DNA from: Microbacterium halophytorum
GTDB taxonomy: Bacteria; Actinomycetota; Actinomycetes; Actinomycetales; Microbacteriaceae
NCBI RefSeq assembly: GCF_002970975.1
Contig: NZ_KZ672983.1
Location: 62,001 to 126,000 of the forward strand
Reading direction: 5' to 3'
DNA length: 64,000 bases
The position numbers and the translations under genes are program-made. This document shows positions 25,656-34,826 of the stretch, piece by piece. Within the stretch, counting starts at the first letter, position 1, and the number at the start of each line of letters is the position of its first letter. The notes beneath the pieces were generated by a model. It saw only the letters and a list, made by a program, of their open reading frames with translations. It was not told where the DNA came from and ran no database searches.

Positions 25656-26657
25656 TCATAGCTGGAACCCCTCAGGGAATGGGTCGGACGGGTCGAGCAT
25701 GTACTGCGCCGTTCCCGTGACCCAGGCGCGGCCCGTGATGACGGGCAGAATGGCCGGGATGCCCGCGACGCGGGTCTCGCCCTCGAGTCTCCCGGTGAAG
25801 GTCGAACCGATGAACGACTCGTTGATGAAGTCCGTGTCGAGCGCGAGCAGACCTCGCGCGTGCAGCTGCGCCATCCGGGCACTCGTCCCTGTGCCGCACG
25901 GGGACCGGTCGAACCAGCCGGGGTGGATCGCCATGGCGTGCCGCGAGTGGCGCGCCGTCGATCCTGGCGCTTCGAGGTAGACGTGGTGACAGCTCCGGAT
26001 TCCCGCGTCGAGCGGGTGCACCGGCTCGTCGGCCTCGTCGATGGCAGCCATGATCGCGAGCCCGGCACGCAGCAGCTCGTCTTTCCGGGCGCGGTCGAAC
26101 GGCAGCCCGAGGGAGTCGAGCGTCACGAAAGCATAGAAGTTGCCGCCGAAGGCGAGGTCATACGACACCGTGCCGTATCCGGGAACGTCCACCGTGCGGT
26201 CGAGCCCGACGACGTACGACGGCACGTTGCGCAGCGTAACGCTGTCGGCGTGGCCGTCGGAGACCGCGACTTCCGCGACGACGAGACCAGCGGGCGTGTC
26301 GAGCCGGATGGTTGTGACGGGTTCGACGACCTCGACCATGCCGGTCTCGACGAGCGCTGTGGCGACGCCGATCGTGCCGTGTCCGCACATCGGCAGACAA
26401 CCGGAGACCTCGATGAAGAGCACGCCGTAGTCGGCGTCCTCGCGCGTCGGCGGTTGCAGGATGGCGCCGCTCATCGAAGCATGCCCGCGCGGCTCGGTCA
26501 TGAGCAACGTCCGGAGCCCGTCGCGATTCACCATGAAGCGCTGGCGGCGCTCCTCCATGGTGCTGCCTGGCAGCACCCCCACGCCGCCGACGATCACACG
26601 GGTGGGCATGCCCTCCGTATGGGTGTCGACGGCATGGAAGACGTGCTTCGTACGCAC
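25656..26657 (-). CDS. 4-hydroxyproline 2-epimerase (proline racemase family)
   Basis: Predicted 333 aa from a GTG at 26657 preceded by GAGGAGG. Both catalytic cysteines are present: MCGHGTIG (Cys91) and DRSPCGTGTSA (Cys254, after Asp250). This identifies an epimerase/racemase, not the trans-3-hydroxyproline dehydratase subgroup, which has Thr at the second position or Ser at the first. It should convert trans-4-hydroxy-L-proline to cis-4-hydroxy-D-proline, the substrate of the dehydrogenase downstream. It lies 24 bases after the deaminase gene in the same operon. A proline racemase role cannot be excluded from sequence alone, but the context favours hydroxyproline. Confidence 0.88.
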   Translation of the reverse strand: MRTKHVFHAVDTHTEGMPTRVIVGGVGVLPGSTMEERRQRFMVNRDGLRTLLMTEPRGHASMSGAILQPPTREDADYGVLFIEVSGCLPMCGHGTIGVATALVETGMVEVVEPVTTIRLDTPAGLVVAEVAVSDGHADSVTLRNVPSYVVGLDRTVDVPGYGTVSYDLAFGGNFYAFVTLDSLGLPFDRARKDELLRAGLAIMAAIDEADEPVHPLDAGIRSCHHVYLEAPGSTARHSRHAMAIHPGWFDRSPCGTGTSARMAQLHARGLLALDTDFINESFIGSTFTGRLEGETRVAGIPAILPVITGRAWVTGTAQYMLDPSDPFPEGFQL

Positions 26658-26681
26658 AGGTGCTGCCTCCTCGGCGGTTGT

Positions 26682-27590
26682 CTAACGGTACCCCTTGGCC
26701 AACACGGCCTCGGTGTCGGAGATGATCTGCGACCGGATGGGCTCCGGGATCGGCAGGCGCGGCGGGCGGGTCGTCGTGCCTTTCGGCGCGACGCCGGCGA
26801 CCTCCTGCGACAGCTTGATCGCCTGCACGAAGAGCGGCTTCGAATCCCACCGGAGCAGGGGATGCAGGTCGACGTACATCTCGTGCGCACGCTTCCAGCT
26901 GGCGGGATCGCCCGAAGTGGCGAGGTTGTACAGCTCCACGGTCGAACAGGGGATCGCGTTCGGGTAGCCGGCGACCCAGCCGACGGCGCCGTTGATGCCG
27001 AGCTCGAGCACGACGTCGTCGGAGCCGATCGAGATGTCGAGACCCGGCGCCTGCTCGCGCATCGCGTAGGCGTTGCGGACGTCACCCGAGAACTCCTTCA
27101 CGGACACGATCAGGCCCTCGGCGTGGAGCCGGCCGAGCAGCTGTGGGTGCAGATCGACCTTGGTGTCGAGCGGGTTGTTGTAGGCGAGGATCGGCAGTCC
27201 GACCGCGGCCACGCGGCGGAAGTGGTCCATCACCTCTTCGTCGCTCGCCTTGTAAGCGTTCGGGGGCAGCAGCATGACGGCGGGCGCGCCGTTCTCGGCC
27301 GCGTGCTCGGCCAGACGCACGCTCTCGAGCGCGCCGTATGCGCCGACACCCGGGATGACGACGGCCGTCTCGGGAGCAGCCTCCTGCGCCGTCAGGAAGA
27401 CGCGCTTGCGCTCATCCTCCGTCAGCGTCTGGTACTCACCGAGCGAGCCGTTCGGAATGATCCCGGTCACGCCGTTGTCGGTCGTGAACTTCACATGCTC
27501 GGCATACGCGTCGTACGCCACAGAGAGGTCTTCGTTGAAGGGCAGCGTCGTGGCCAGATTTACGCCGTGCCACGGCTTCTTGTCGGGCAT
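26682..27590 (-). CDS. DHDPS-family protein, probable 1-pyrroline-4-hydroxy-2-carboxylate deaminase
   Basis: Predicted 302 aa; AGGAG precedes the ATG at 27590. It is a TIM-barrel class I lyase of the DapA superfamily: NGSLGEY at residues 47-53 in the TTGE-like position, Tyr137 in LAYNNP and the Schiff-base Lys165 in VSVKEFSGD. In hydroxyproline degradation this enzyme deaminates and dehydrates pyrroline-4-hydroxy-2-carboxylate to 2-oxoglutarate semialdehyde. It is the first gene of the operon leading to the epimerase, regulator and dehydrogenase genes. Other DHDPS-family reactions (sialate lyase, KDG aldolase) are possible by sequence but do not fit the neighbours. Confidence 0.85.
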   Translation of the reverse strand: MPDKKPWHGVNLATTLPFNEDLSVAYDAYAEHVKFTTDNGVTGIIPNGSLGEYQTLTEDERKRVFLTAQEAAPETAVVIPGVGAYGALESVRLAEHAAENGAPAVMLLPPNAYKASDEEVMDHFRRVAAVGLPILAYNNPLDTKVDLHPQLLGRLHAEGLIVSVKEFSGDVRNAYAMREQAPGLDISIGSDDVVLELGINGAVGWVAGYPNAIPCSTVELYNLATSGDPASWKRAHEMYVDLHPLLRWDSKPLFVQAIKLSQEVAGVAPKGTTTRPPRLPIPEPIRSQIISDTEAVLAKGYR

Positions 27591-27605
27591 TACAGCTCCT
27601 GTTCA

Positions 27606-27671
27606 GGCGCCGGAGCGCCGGTCTTCGTGAGTACAATTGCAATATTAGATGGGGATCCATCGATTTGTCCA
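27606..27671 (-). promoter_or_regulatory. Promoter, operator and leader of the hydroxyproline operon
   Basis: On the minus strand TGGACA (27666-27671) and TAATAT (27642-27647) are 18 bases apart. The sequence TGCAATTGTAC follows immediately (27631-27641), where it would block the transcription start. It resembles GTGCAATTGCAC at 38667-38678. A small leader hairpin (GGCGC/GCGCC, 27606-27619) precedes the AGGAG of the deaminase gene. The operator is probably bound by the GntR protein at 24887-25582. Confidence 0.65.
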
Positions 27672-27684
27672 CTCGGATGCGACC

Positions 27685-30399
27685 TCATCCGGCGGCCTCT
27701 GCCTTCGCGGGCAGGAGGATGCGCCCGCGGACGGATTCGTTGCCCGCCCGGTCGGTCGCGGTGTATTCGATCGCCTGCGGCTCGTCGGCGAGGGTGCGCA
27801 AGAAAGCCTCTTGGAACGTCGCCCAGAAGGTCCCGGCGCCTCCCCACTGGATCCTCTCCAGACCCGAGACGTCGTCGTGCGCTCTGAAGTCGATCTCGGC
27901 GCTCCCACCGAGCACCCGCACACGCGCGTCGACCGCCGGCGGCACGGTGTCGACGGGCAGTTCCCGTGCCGCGCTCCCGATGCGACCGCCAGCGTCCCGT
28001 GCCTGCGCCTCGACGCGCACGAGCCCCTCTCCCGGTACGGCGAGCTCACCGTCGACCGCCCGCCACTCGCCGCCGCCGATGCGCACGAGCGCCGGGATCG
28101 ACTCACCGGTCGCGTCGCGGGCGATGACCCGCACGAGAGGCGCGCTCGTGAACCATCCGGATGTGCTGGGCGGGGCGGTGGTTTCGATCGTGACCAGCGG
28201 CGGGAGGTCGTCGCCGAGGCCGGCGGGGAGCCGCCACTCGACGACGCCCTCGCGCTCGCGCCACGACGCCGCGTCGACGTCGGCCTCAGTCACCGGCGCG
28301 GCCGCGACGTTCGGCGCGAAAGCACGCGCCGCCGCCTCCAGCACCACGGCGGTCTCGTCGCGCGTGAGCAGTCCGTCGAGCCGCGCCGAGACGACAGCTT
28401 CCGCGACACGGTCGCGGAACGCCGCTACGGTCGCGGGTGCCGGCCCGCGCCACACGTCGTCCAAGAACGTCCCGCGGTCCGCACGCGCGCGCGCTGGAAC
28501 GCCCGTCGGCTCACCGGCGAACGCGATCTCGCCCGCGGTCGCACGCACGTACATGTGGTACCGATCCTCGGCGCCCGCCCACACGGGAACGAAGCGGGTG
28601 CCTGCGATGCGGACTTCGCCCTCGCGCGCCAGTTCCGTTCCGGCGTCCGCCTGCCCATCGGCGGCTGTCCGCCCGTCGAGCATGCGGCGCCCGGCGAGGG
28701 GGAGGTCCAGGAACGTGGTCCGGTCATCCCGCGCCGCAAGCACTCCGGGTCCGTAGGTCAGCGCCTGCACGTCCGGGTCATCCGGGGTCGGTTCCGCGCG
28801 CAGCACACGCGGAACCACGACCGTCAGCGCATCGCCGGATCGCCACGCGCGCGAGACCACGATGGCGCCGCCAGGCTCGGCTGCCGTCTCGACCGGCGTG
28901 CCGTTGAGTGCCACCGAGGCGGGGCCCGCGGCCCACGAGGGGATCCGGATGCTCAGCTCCGCATCGAGCGCCTCGCCATCGGGTTCGACGCGGACGACGG
29001 CGGTGTCGCTCCACGGGTAGTCCGACTCCACGATGACACTCGCGGCGTGCTCCCGCCAGCGCAGCCGCGCGGGCGACAGCATCGCGATCCACAAGCGAGG
29101 CGAGCCATCAGCCGCGGCCAGGAACGCCGTAGCCTCGTGGGTCACGTGGTTCTCGAGCCCCGTGCCGCCGCAGCACGTGCCGATGTTGTCGTACTCGGGC
29201 AGAGCGCCGGGGTCGACCGGGAACATGTAGGTCACCTCAGGGCTGGTGTCGGACGCGGCGTCGCGACGGGAACCGAGGATGTGGTTCAGCAGAGCGCGCT
29301 CCGCGTAGTCGAGGTAGGCCGGATCCTGCGTGTGCTGGAAGAGCAGTCGCGCCAACTTGATCAGGTTGTAGCTCGCGCACGTCTCAGCGTTGCGCCGACC
29401 GATGTTGCCGGCGACGGTGCCCGGCGACCCCCAGATCTCGCTCTCCCCCGTGCCGCCGTGGGCGAACATGCGGCCGGGAACGATCTGCGACCACAACCCG
29501 ACCACAGCGTCGAGGTAACGGCGCTCGCCCGTCAGCTCGTACTCGTGCACGTAGCCGATGAGCTGGGGCAGGTGCTGGTTGGCGTGCATCCCGGTCAGCA
29601 CGTCCTCGCCGCGCGCGCCTGCATCGATGAGCTCGTCCATGTCGAACATCCGGGCCGCATCGAGGAACGTCGGTTCGCCCGCGACGGCGCTGAGCCGCGC
29701 GAGCGTTTCGTTCATGCCGCCGAACTCTCCGGCGATGTAGAGCGACCACATGCGCTGACGGTGCTCGTGGTCGAGGCGCGAGAGCCGATTGGTGACCCAG
29801 TGCCCCATCGCCGTGGCGACCTCGAGCGCACGCGCACTGCCCACCAGCTCGTGCGCGTCGAGCAGCCCGGCCATGATCTTGTGGCACGTGTAGTAGGGCG
29901 CCCAGATCTCGCCGTAGGGCGCGAAGCCCTCGAGGCGCGAGAACTGCCACTCGCCGTACGCGGCGAGGAAGCCGGGGTGCGAGAACCGGCCCGTCGCCGC
30001 CAGCGCATCCTGCACCTCGCCGAGGCCGTCGACGATCTGGTCGACCTTGACGACGAGCTCCGGATCGCGCTCGCCGGCGGCGGCGATCGACAGCATCGAC
30101 AGGAAGTGGCCCGCGTAGTGCCCGCGCAAGAGGTTCGCTGTCTGGGCGGCCTCTGCGCCGGGGTAGTCGTGCTCGCCCCAGGGTTCCTCAGCCGGATGAC
30201 CGAAGTTCTCCCAGCCGCCCGGAGGCTCGGCGCCGTGGGTGTCGAGGCCCGCGTTCCTGCGGAACACGGCGAGGATCCGGTCGGCGGGGTACGCGCGGGC
30301 CAGGTGGAGCATCTCTCGCCTAGCGCGGGCGAACACGCTGCCCTCGCCAAGCTCCACGTCGCCCGGAGCGAAGGCGGCGAGCTCGGGTGCGTGCCTCAT
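27685..30399 (-). CDS. GH127-type beta-L-arabinofuranosidase (DUF1680)
   Basis: Predicted 904 aa; the ATG at 30399 overlaps the stop of the aminopeptidase P gene by 4 bases. The (alpha/alpha)6 GH127 core occupies about residues 20-640: HYAGHFLSMLS, YTCHKIMAGLLDAH, MHANQHLPQLIGY. The active site is complete, with Glu339 and Cys341 in AETCASYN and Cys409-Cys410 in GTCCGGTGLENH. These match the Zn/Cys-nucleophile set of HypBA1 (Glu338, Cys340, Cys417, Cys418), which releases beta-L-arabinofuranose from hydroxyproline-linked arabinans. The C-terminal 260 residues add Ig-like beta domains (VPPAVDARVRVLGGSAEIDF). No signal peptide is visible, so the enzyme appears cytoplasmic. Its operon also encodes a peptide importer and proline peptidases. 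Confidence 0.88.
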   Translation of the reverse strand: MRHAPELAAFAPGDVELGEGSVFARARREMLHLARAYPADRILAVFRRNAGLDTHGAEPPGGWENFGHPAEEPWGEHDYPGAEAAQTANLLRGHYAGHFLSMLSIAAAGERDPELVVKVDQIVDGLGEVQDALAATGRFSHPGFLAAYGEWQFSRLEGFAPYGEIWAPYYTCHKIMAGLLDAHELVGSARALEVATAMGHWVTNRLSRLDHEHRQRMWSLYIAGEFGGMNETLARLSAVAGEPTFLDAARMFDMDELIDAGARGEDVLTGMHANQHLPQLIGYVHEYELTGERRYLDAVVGLWSQIVPGRMFAHGGTGESEIWGSPGTVAGNIGRRNAETCASYNLIKLARLLFQHTQDPAYLDYAERALLNHILGSRRDAASDTSPEVTYMFPVDPGALPEYDNIGTCCGGTGLENHVTHEATAFLAAADGSPRLWIAMLSPARLRWREHAASVIVESDYPWSDTAVVRVEPDGEALDAELSIRIPSWAAGPASVALNGTPVETAAEPGGAIVVSRAWRSGDALTVVVPRVLRAEPTPDDPDVQALTYGPGVLAARDDRTTFLDLPLAGRRMLDGRTAADGQADAGTELAREGEVRIAGTRFVPVWAGAEDRYHMYVRATAGEIAFAGEPTGVPARARADRGTFLDDVWRGPAPATVAAFRDRVAEAVVSARLDGLLTRDETAVVLEAAARAFAPNVAAAPVTEADVDAASWREREGVVEWRLPAGLGDDLPPLVTIETTAPPSTSGWFTSAPLVRVIARDATGESIPALVRIGGGEWRAVDGELAVPGEGLVRVEAQARDAGGRIGSAARELPVDTVPPAVDARVRVLGGSAEIDFRAHDDVSGLERIQWGGAGTFWATFQEAFLRTLADEPQAIEYTATDRAGNESVRGRILLPAKAEAAG

Positions 30400-31817
30400 G
30401 CCAGGTGCTCCCGCGCCCAGCGCTCGATCTCGTCGGCCGAGATCGGCAGGCTCGCCGAGAGCACCTCTGACCCCGTCGGCGTGACGAGCACGTCGTCCTC
30501 GAGGCGCACACCGATGCCCCGCAGCTCCGGCGGGAGCGTGAGGTCGTGGGCGTGGAAGTACAGCCCCGGCTCGACCGTCATCACGACGCCCGGCTCGAGG
30601 TCGGCACCCATGTAATCCTCGTAGTGTGCCCGACTGCAGTCGTGCACGTCGAGGCCGAGATGGTGGCCGATGCCGCACGCGAGGTACCGGCGGTGCTGCT
30701 GGCCGTTCGGCGACAGGGCTTCGTCGACCGAGACGGGTAGGAGGCCCCAGTCATGCAGGCCCTGCGCGACGACCTCCATGGCGGCGAAGTGGAAGTCGAG
30801 GTACTGCACGCCGGGGCGCACCTGGTCGAGCCCGGCGCGGTGGGCGCGCTCGACGAGGTCGTGCACTTCGCGTTGTGCGGCGCTGAACGTGCCCCCCGCC
30901 GGGATGGTGCGCGTCACATCGGCGGTATAGAGCGAGCGGGCCTCGACTCCCATGTCGAGGAGGAGCAGCTCGTCCGGGCGCACTGTACCGTCGCACCGCA
31001 CCCAGTGCAGGGTGGGCGCGTGGGTGCCTGCTCCCACAATGGTCGAGTAGCCGGGGCCGTTGCCCCACGTGCGTGCGTGGCGGTCGAACGTGCCCTGCAG
31101 CCACCGTTCACCGAGGCCGTCAGAGATGGCACGGGGCACCTCGCCGACGGTCGCGGCGAATCCGGCCACCGTCGCGTCGACGGCGAGTCGGAGCTGCCCG
31201 ATCTCCCACTCGTCCTTGATCATTCGGAGCCGCGACAACTCGCGCTCGAGCTCGACCGACTCAGTGCCGCCGAGCACGCGGGCGGCCGCGCCGGAGCGCA
31301 GCACGTCGGTTGCGGACTCGAGTTCTGCGTCGAGCGCGGTGCGCGGCCGGACGTCGACGCCCAGCGCCTCGCTCCACTCGGAAAGACCCGCTGACGGCCC
31401 GACCCACAACTCTCCGTGCGTGGCGTTCGCGAAGAACCCGGTCTCTCCAGGCCGGAAAGGCGCGGGCACATACAGCGCGGCGTCATGCCCGCCGGGTCGG
31501 GGGCGCAGCACGAGCGCGGCGTCTTCCGCCTGACACCCGGATGCCCAGACGAACGCGCTGTCGGCGCGGAAGGCGTAATCGCAATCGTCGTTGCGCGTCG
31601 GCGCCGTGCCTGCGGCGAGGACGAGCGTCGCACCCGGGAAGCGTTCGCTGAGCCGTCGCCGGTGGTCTGCGCTCGCTTCGGCCGTGCCGTCAACGACGTC
31701 GGGGGCCGGCGCCGATCCGCCCCAGCCCTGCGCGATCCACTCGGTGAATGCGGGGACCTCGGCCAGGCGCGGGTAGCGGGTTCCGGCGTACGGCGGCCGT
31801 GCGTCGGTTTCGGTCAT
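30396..31817 (-). CDS. Xaa-Pro aminopeptidase (aminopeptidase P, M24B)
   Basis: Predicted 473 aa from the ATG at 31817. An N-terminal AMP_N-type domain (FRADSAFVWASGCQAEDAALVLRP) is followed by a pita-bread metallopeptidase domain. All five metal ligands are visible: Asp in LLLDMGVEA, Asp in YTADVTRT, His in GIGHHLGLDVHD (about residue 380), Glu in TVEPGLYF and Glu in GVRLEDDVLV. It removes an N-terminal residue that precedes proline or hydroxyproline. Both ends overlap neighbouring genes by 4 bases, tying its production to the peptide importer and GH127. No signal peptide is present. Confidence 0.93.
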   Translation of the reverse strand: MTETDARPPYAGTRYPRLAEVPAFTEWIAQGWGGSAPAPDVVDGTAEASADHRRRLSERFPGATLVLAAGTAPTRNDDCDYAFRADSAFVWASGCQAEDAALVLRPRPGGHDAALYVPAPFRPGETGFFANATHGELWVGPSAGLSEWSEALGVDVRPRTALDAELESATDVLRSGAAARVLGGTESVELERELSRLRMIKDEWEIGQLRLAVDATVAGFAATVGEVPRAISDGLGERWLQGTFDRHARTWGNGPGYSTIVGAGTHAPTLHWVRCDGTVRPDELLLLDMGVEARSLYTADVTRTIPAGGTFSAAQREVHDLVERAHRAGLDQVRPGVQYLDFHFAAMEVVAQGLHDWGLLPVSVDEALSPNGQQHRRYLACGIGHHLGLDVHDCSRAHYEDYMGADLEPGVVMTVEPGLYFHAHDLTLPPELRGIGVRLEDDVLVTPTGSEVLSASLPISADEIERWAREHLA

Positions 31818-33097
31818 CGGATCTCTCCCCCTCGGTCTCGGATGATCTCGCGCAGGCGCGTAAAGGTATGGCCCGAGCCGATGCCGTCGTGCTCGAACTC
31901 GTTCGTCACCCATCGCGCTGAGTTGCCGAGCCTGCCCAGTGTGTCCAGCTGGAGCCCGGCGTCGACGAACATGTCGTCGAAGTACACGGCCGCCGCTACG
32001 GGGACCTCGTTCGCGGCCAAGCGCTCGAGGTCGTAAAGCGAGGACCAGTCGGATTTCTCCGCGAGCGCCGAGACTGCGGGCGCAAAGCCCCGGAGCGTAC
32101 GGATCTCATCGAACATCCATGGGAACGCCATCTCGCCCGTGAACAGCAGCGGCCGGCGGCCTTCGCCGAACTCGGGTCGGCGATCGCGCTCGGCCTGCGC
32201 GGCCCACCCGGTCGGCCCGTGGTCAGGGTCGCCGTAGATCGATTCCTGGAGGGTCCAGAACAGAGGGTTCCCCGCCGTGGACGTCAGCGCCATGACATCG
32301 TGCAGGAACTTCTCCGAGAAGCGCCCTGGTCGCACGAAAGCATTCTCGATCAGCCAGTGCAGGCGCTCGTGGCCCGGCTTCATGCCCATGTCGATGCCGA
32401 GCGACTGGAACCGCCGCACGGTGAGCCGGTCGCCGTCGGGGAGGCGCACGTCGCCCGCGGCGAGGGCGTCAGCGATCTGTGCGACGCGCTCACGGTCATC
32501 CGGATACCGCCGGTACAGCTCGCCCGTCTTGTCGGCGACCCTGTCGAACGTGCGCCGGTACACCTCGCTCGCTTTCGGCGGTGTGCCTGGGACACCGCCG
32601 CAGATGCAACTCGCGGCGAGGCCCTCCGGCGCGAACGACAGGTATGTCAGCGTGATCCAGCCGCCGAAGCTCTGCGCGAGCGTCGCCCACCGGCGCCCAC
32701 CGTAGACCGTCTTCCTGACATGCTCCATGTCGCGCACGATCGAGTCGGCACGGAAGTGCGACAGGAACTCGGCGCCCGCCGCTCCGTCGCCTCGCTCGGA
32801 CACGACCTGCGCGTCGACCGGCGTGCTCGCCCCGGTCCCCCGCTGGTCGACGAGGACGACGCGATACGACCGGAGGGCTTCGTCGATCCAGCCGTCGCGG
32901 CGGAGTGGGCGCGGCCCCTCGCCGCCCGGCCCGCCCTGCAGGTACGTCAGCAGTGGCAGATCGTCGCGGTCGTTCTCGGGGTCGACCAACTCGCGCACGA
33001 ACAGTTCAATGCTCTCGCGCTCCGGGTCGCTCCAGTCGAGCGGCGCATTCACGCGCCGCTCGACCACTCGCATGCCGGGCAGCATGTAGGTCGTCAT
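31814..33097 (-). CDS. Prolyl iminopeptidase-type alpha/beta hydrolase (S33)
   Basis: Predicted 427 aa from the ATG at 33097. It contains the oxyanion-loop motif LQGGPGGEGP (about residue 55), VLVDQRGTGAS, and the nucleophile elbow LAQSFGGWITL (Ser near 141), plus a helical cap. The C-terminal GIGSGHTF holds the probable catalytic His. These are the hallmarks of prolyl aminopeptidases such as the Streptomyces/Serratia type, which remove N-terminal proline and in several cases hydroxyproline. It is cytoplasmic by lack of a signal. It is coupled by ATGA overlaps to aminopeptidase P and the OppF-like gene, so it is part of a peptide-processing line. Confidence 0.9.
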   Translation of the reverse strand: MTTYMLPGMRVVERRVNAPLDWSDPERESIELFVRELVDPENDRDDLPLLTYLQGGPGGEGPRPLRRDGWIDEALRSYRVVLVDQRGTGASTPVDAQVVSERGDGAAGAEFLSHFRADSIVRDMEHVRKTVYGGRRWATLAQSFGGWITLTYLSFAPEGLAASCICGGVPGTPPKASEVYRRTFDRVADKTGELYRRYPDDRERVAQIADALAAGDVRLPDGDRLTVRRFQSLGIDMGMKPGHERLHWLIENAFVRPGRFSEKFLHDVMALTSTAGNPLFWTLQESIYGDPDHGPTGWAAQAERDRRPEFGEGRRPLLFTGEMAFPWMFDEIRTLRGFAPAVSALAEKSDWSSLYDLERLAANEVPVAAAVYFDDMFVDAGLQLDTLGRLGNSARWVTNEFEHDGIGSGHTFTRLREIIRDRGGEIR

Positions 33098-33966
33098 CGG
33101 GCTCCGGCTCCGTTCTGCTCGGTCTCGGTCCGTGCCTGCTCCGCGGCGCGGCGACGTGCGTCCCACTCCGGGTTGATGCGCGGCAAGGCCCGCAGAAGCG
33201 TGCGCGTGTACTGGTGCTTCGGGTTTCCGAAGACCTCGTCGCGGTCGCCCGTTTCGACGACCCGCCCCTGAGTCATCACGGCCACGCGGGTCGCGATCTG
33301 GCGGACGACGGCGAGGTCGTGCGCGATGAAGAGGTATCCGAAACCCTCCTCGCTCTGGAGGTCGCGGAGCAAGTTGATCACCTGTGCCTGGACCGAGACG
33401 TCCAACGCCGAGACCGCCTCGTCGCAGATGACGAGACGCGGGCTCACGGCGAGGGCACGAGCGATGCCGATGCGCTGAGCCTGGCCGCCCGAGAACTGTG
33501 CGGGGCGCCGGTCGGAGTGGTCGGGGTTCAGCCCGACGCGCTCCATCAACTGCCTCGTGAAGGCACGGGCGCCGCCGGGGATCTTCCGCTTCTGGTAGAT
33601 CAGCGGCCCCGTGATCAGCTGCTCGACCGTCAGGCGCGGGTTCAGTGACGAGAACGGGTCTTGGAAGATCACCTGCACGCCGCCTCGGAACGCATGGAGC
33701 TGGCGGCTCTTGAGCTTCGTCACGTCGACGCCGTCGAACTCGATCGTGCCGGCCGTGGGCTCCATCAACCGTGCGACGAGGCGCGCGGTCGTCGACTTGC
33801 CCGAGCCGGATTCACCGACGATCGCTAGGGTCTCCCCGCTGTCGACCTGTAGAGACACATCGTCCACGGCGCGGAACGCAGGCCCGCGACCGAAGAGACT
33901 GCGCCGGGGCGAGGGGAACTCCTTGACAAGGCCGGTCACGCGGCACAGCGGTTCGTGGGCGCTCAT
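33094..33966 (-). CDS. Oligopeptide ABC transporter ATPase (OppF-type)
   Basis: Predicted 290 aa. Walker A is GESGSGKST, the Q-loop FQDPFSSLNPR, the signature FSGGQAQRIGIARAL, Walker B LVICDEAVSALD and the switch His HD in IAHDLAV. The C-terminal Opp/Dpp extension is NPKHQYTRTLLRALPRINPEW. It pairs with the OppD-type ATPase and overlaps it by 4 bases. It should energise uptake of short peptides by the permeases at 34823-36786. Confidence 0.94.
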   Translation of the reverse strand: MSAHEPLCRVTGLVKEFPSPRRSLFGRGPAFRAVDDVSLQVDSGETLAIVGESGSGKSTTARLVARLMEPTAGTIEFDGVDVTKLKSRQLHAFRGGVQVIFQDPFSSLNPRLTVEQLITGPLIYQKRKIPGGARAFTRQLMERVGLNPDHSDRRPAQFSGGQAQRIGIARALAVSPRLVICDEAVSALDVSVQAQVINLLRDLQSEEGFGYLFIAHDLAVVRQIATRVAVMTQGRVVETGDRDEVFGNPKHQYTRTLLRALPRINPEWDARRRAAEQARTETEQNGAGAR

Positions 33967-34826
33967 CGGTCGTCTCCCGGCATGGTCGCGATCGTGTCAG
34001 TCGTGCGCATCGTCCCGATCACGTCGTCGATGCGCGGCACGGCGTCGAGGAGCCGACGCGTGTAGTCGTTCCGCGGCCCGCAGAAGATCCCCTCCGTCGT
34101 GCCGTGTTCGACCATCTCGCCCTCTTTCATCACGATGATGTTCTCTGTGACCTCGCTCACGACCGCGAGGTCGTGCGTGATCAGGATCAGGCTCGCTCCC
34201 GTGGACGACTGCACTTCGGCGAGGAGATCGAGGATCTGCGCCTGCACCGTGACGTCGAGCGCCGTGGTCGGCTCGTCGGCGATGATCAGTTCCGGCTCCA
34301 TCGCGAGCGCCATGGCGATCATGATGCGCTGGCGCATGCCGCCGGAGAACTGGTGCGGGTAGTGGTCGACGCGGCTGGCCGCGTCGTGGATGTGCACCCG
34401 TTCGAGGGCCTCGATCGCGACCCTTCGTGCCTCGCGGCGCGAGACGCCCGCGCGGTGCGAGCGGTACGCCTCGACGATCTGCGTGCCGACTCTGTAGTAC
34501 GGGTTCAGCGACGACAGCGGGTCCTGGAAGATCATCGCTGCGCGGTCGCCGCGGAAGCTGCGCATCTGCCGCTCCGAGTACGTGCCGAGGTCGATGCCGT
34601 CGAAGCGGATCGTTCCGCGCTTCGTGCCGCCCTTCGGCAGCAGCCCCATGACCGCGAGGCTCGTCATCGACTTGCCCGACCCCGATTCACCGACGATGCC
34701 GAGGGAGCCGCCTCTGGGCAGCTCGAACGACAGGTCGCGGACGACGTCGGTCTCGCCCGCGGCGGTCCGGAAGGAGACACTGAGCTCTTCGACCGACAGC
34801 AGCGGCCCATCCGCCTGCGCGGTCAT
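33963..34826 (-). CDS. Oligopeptide ABC transporter ATPase (OppD-type)
   Basis: Predicted 287 aa; the start at 34826 (MTAQADGPLLSVEELSVSF) overlaps the OppB-type stop by 4 bases. Walker A GESGSGKSM, Q-loop FQDPLSSLNPYYRVG, signature FSGGMRQRIMIAMAL, Walker B LIIADEPTTALD and the Opp-type C-terminus GPRNDYTRRLLDAVPRID are all present. The last part is about 20-40 residues shorter than in classical OppD, so the iron-sulfur extension of some DppD proteins is absent. Confidence 0.94.
   Translation of the reverse strand: MTAQADGPLLSVEELSVSFRTAAGETDVVRDLSFELPRGGSLGIVGESGSGKSMTSLAVMGLLPKGGTKRGTIRFDGIDLGTYSERQMRSFRGDRAAMIFQDPLSSLNPYYRVGTQIVEAYRSHRAGVSRREARRVAIEALERVHIHDAASRVDHYPHQFSGGMRQRIMIAMALAMEPELIIADEPTTALDVTVQAQILDLLAEVQSSTGASLILITHDLAVVSEVTENIIVMKEGEMVEHGTTEGIFCGPRNDYTRRLLDAVPRIDDVIGTMRTTDTIATMPGDDR

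Noticed and set aside
25656..26657. trans-3-hydroxyproline dehydratase
   Set aside because: Both catalytic positions are cysteine (MCGHG and SPCGTG), which marks epimerases/racemases of the family, not the dehydratase subgroup.
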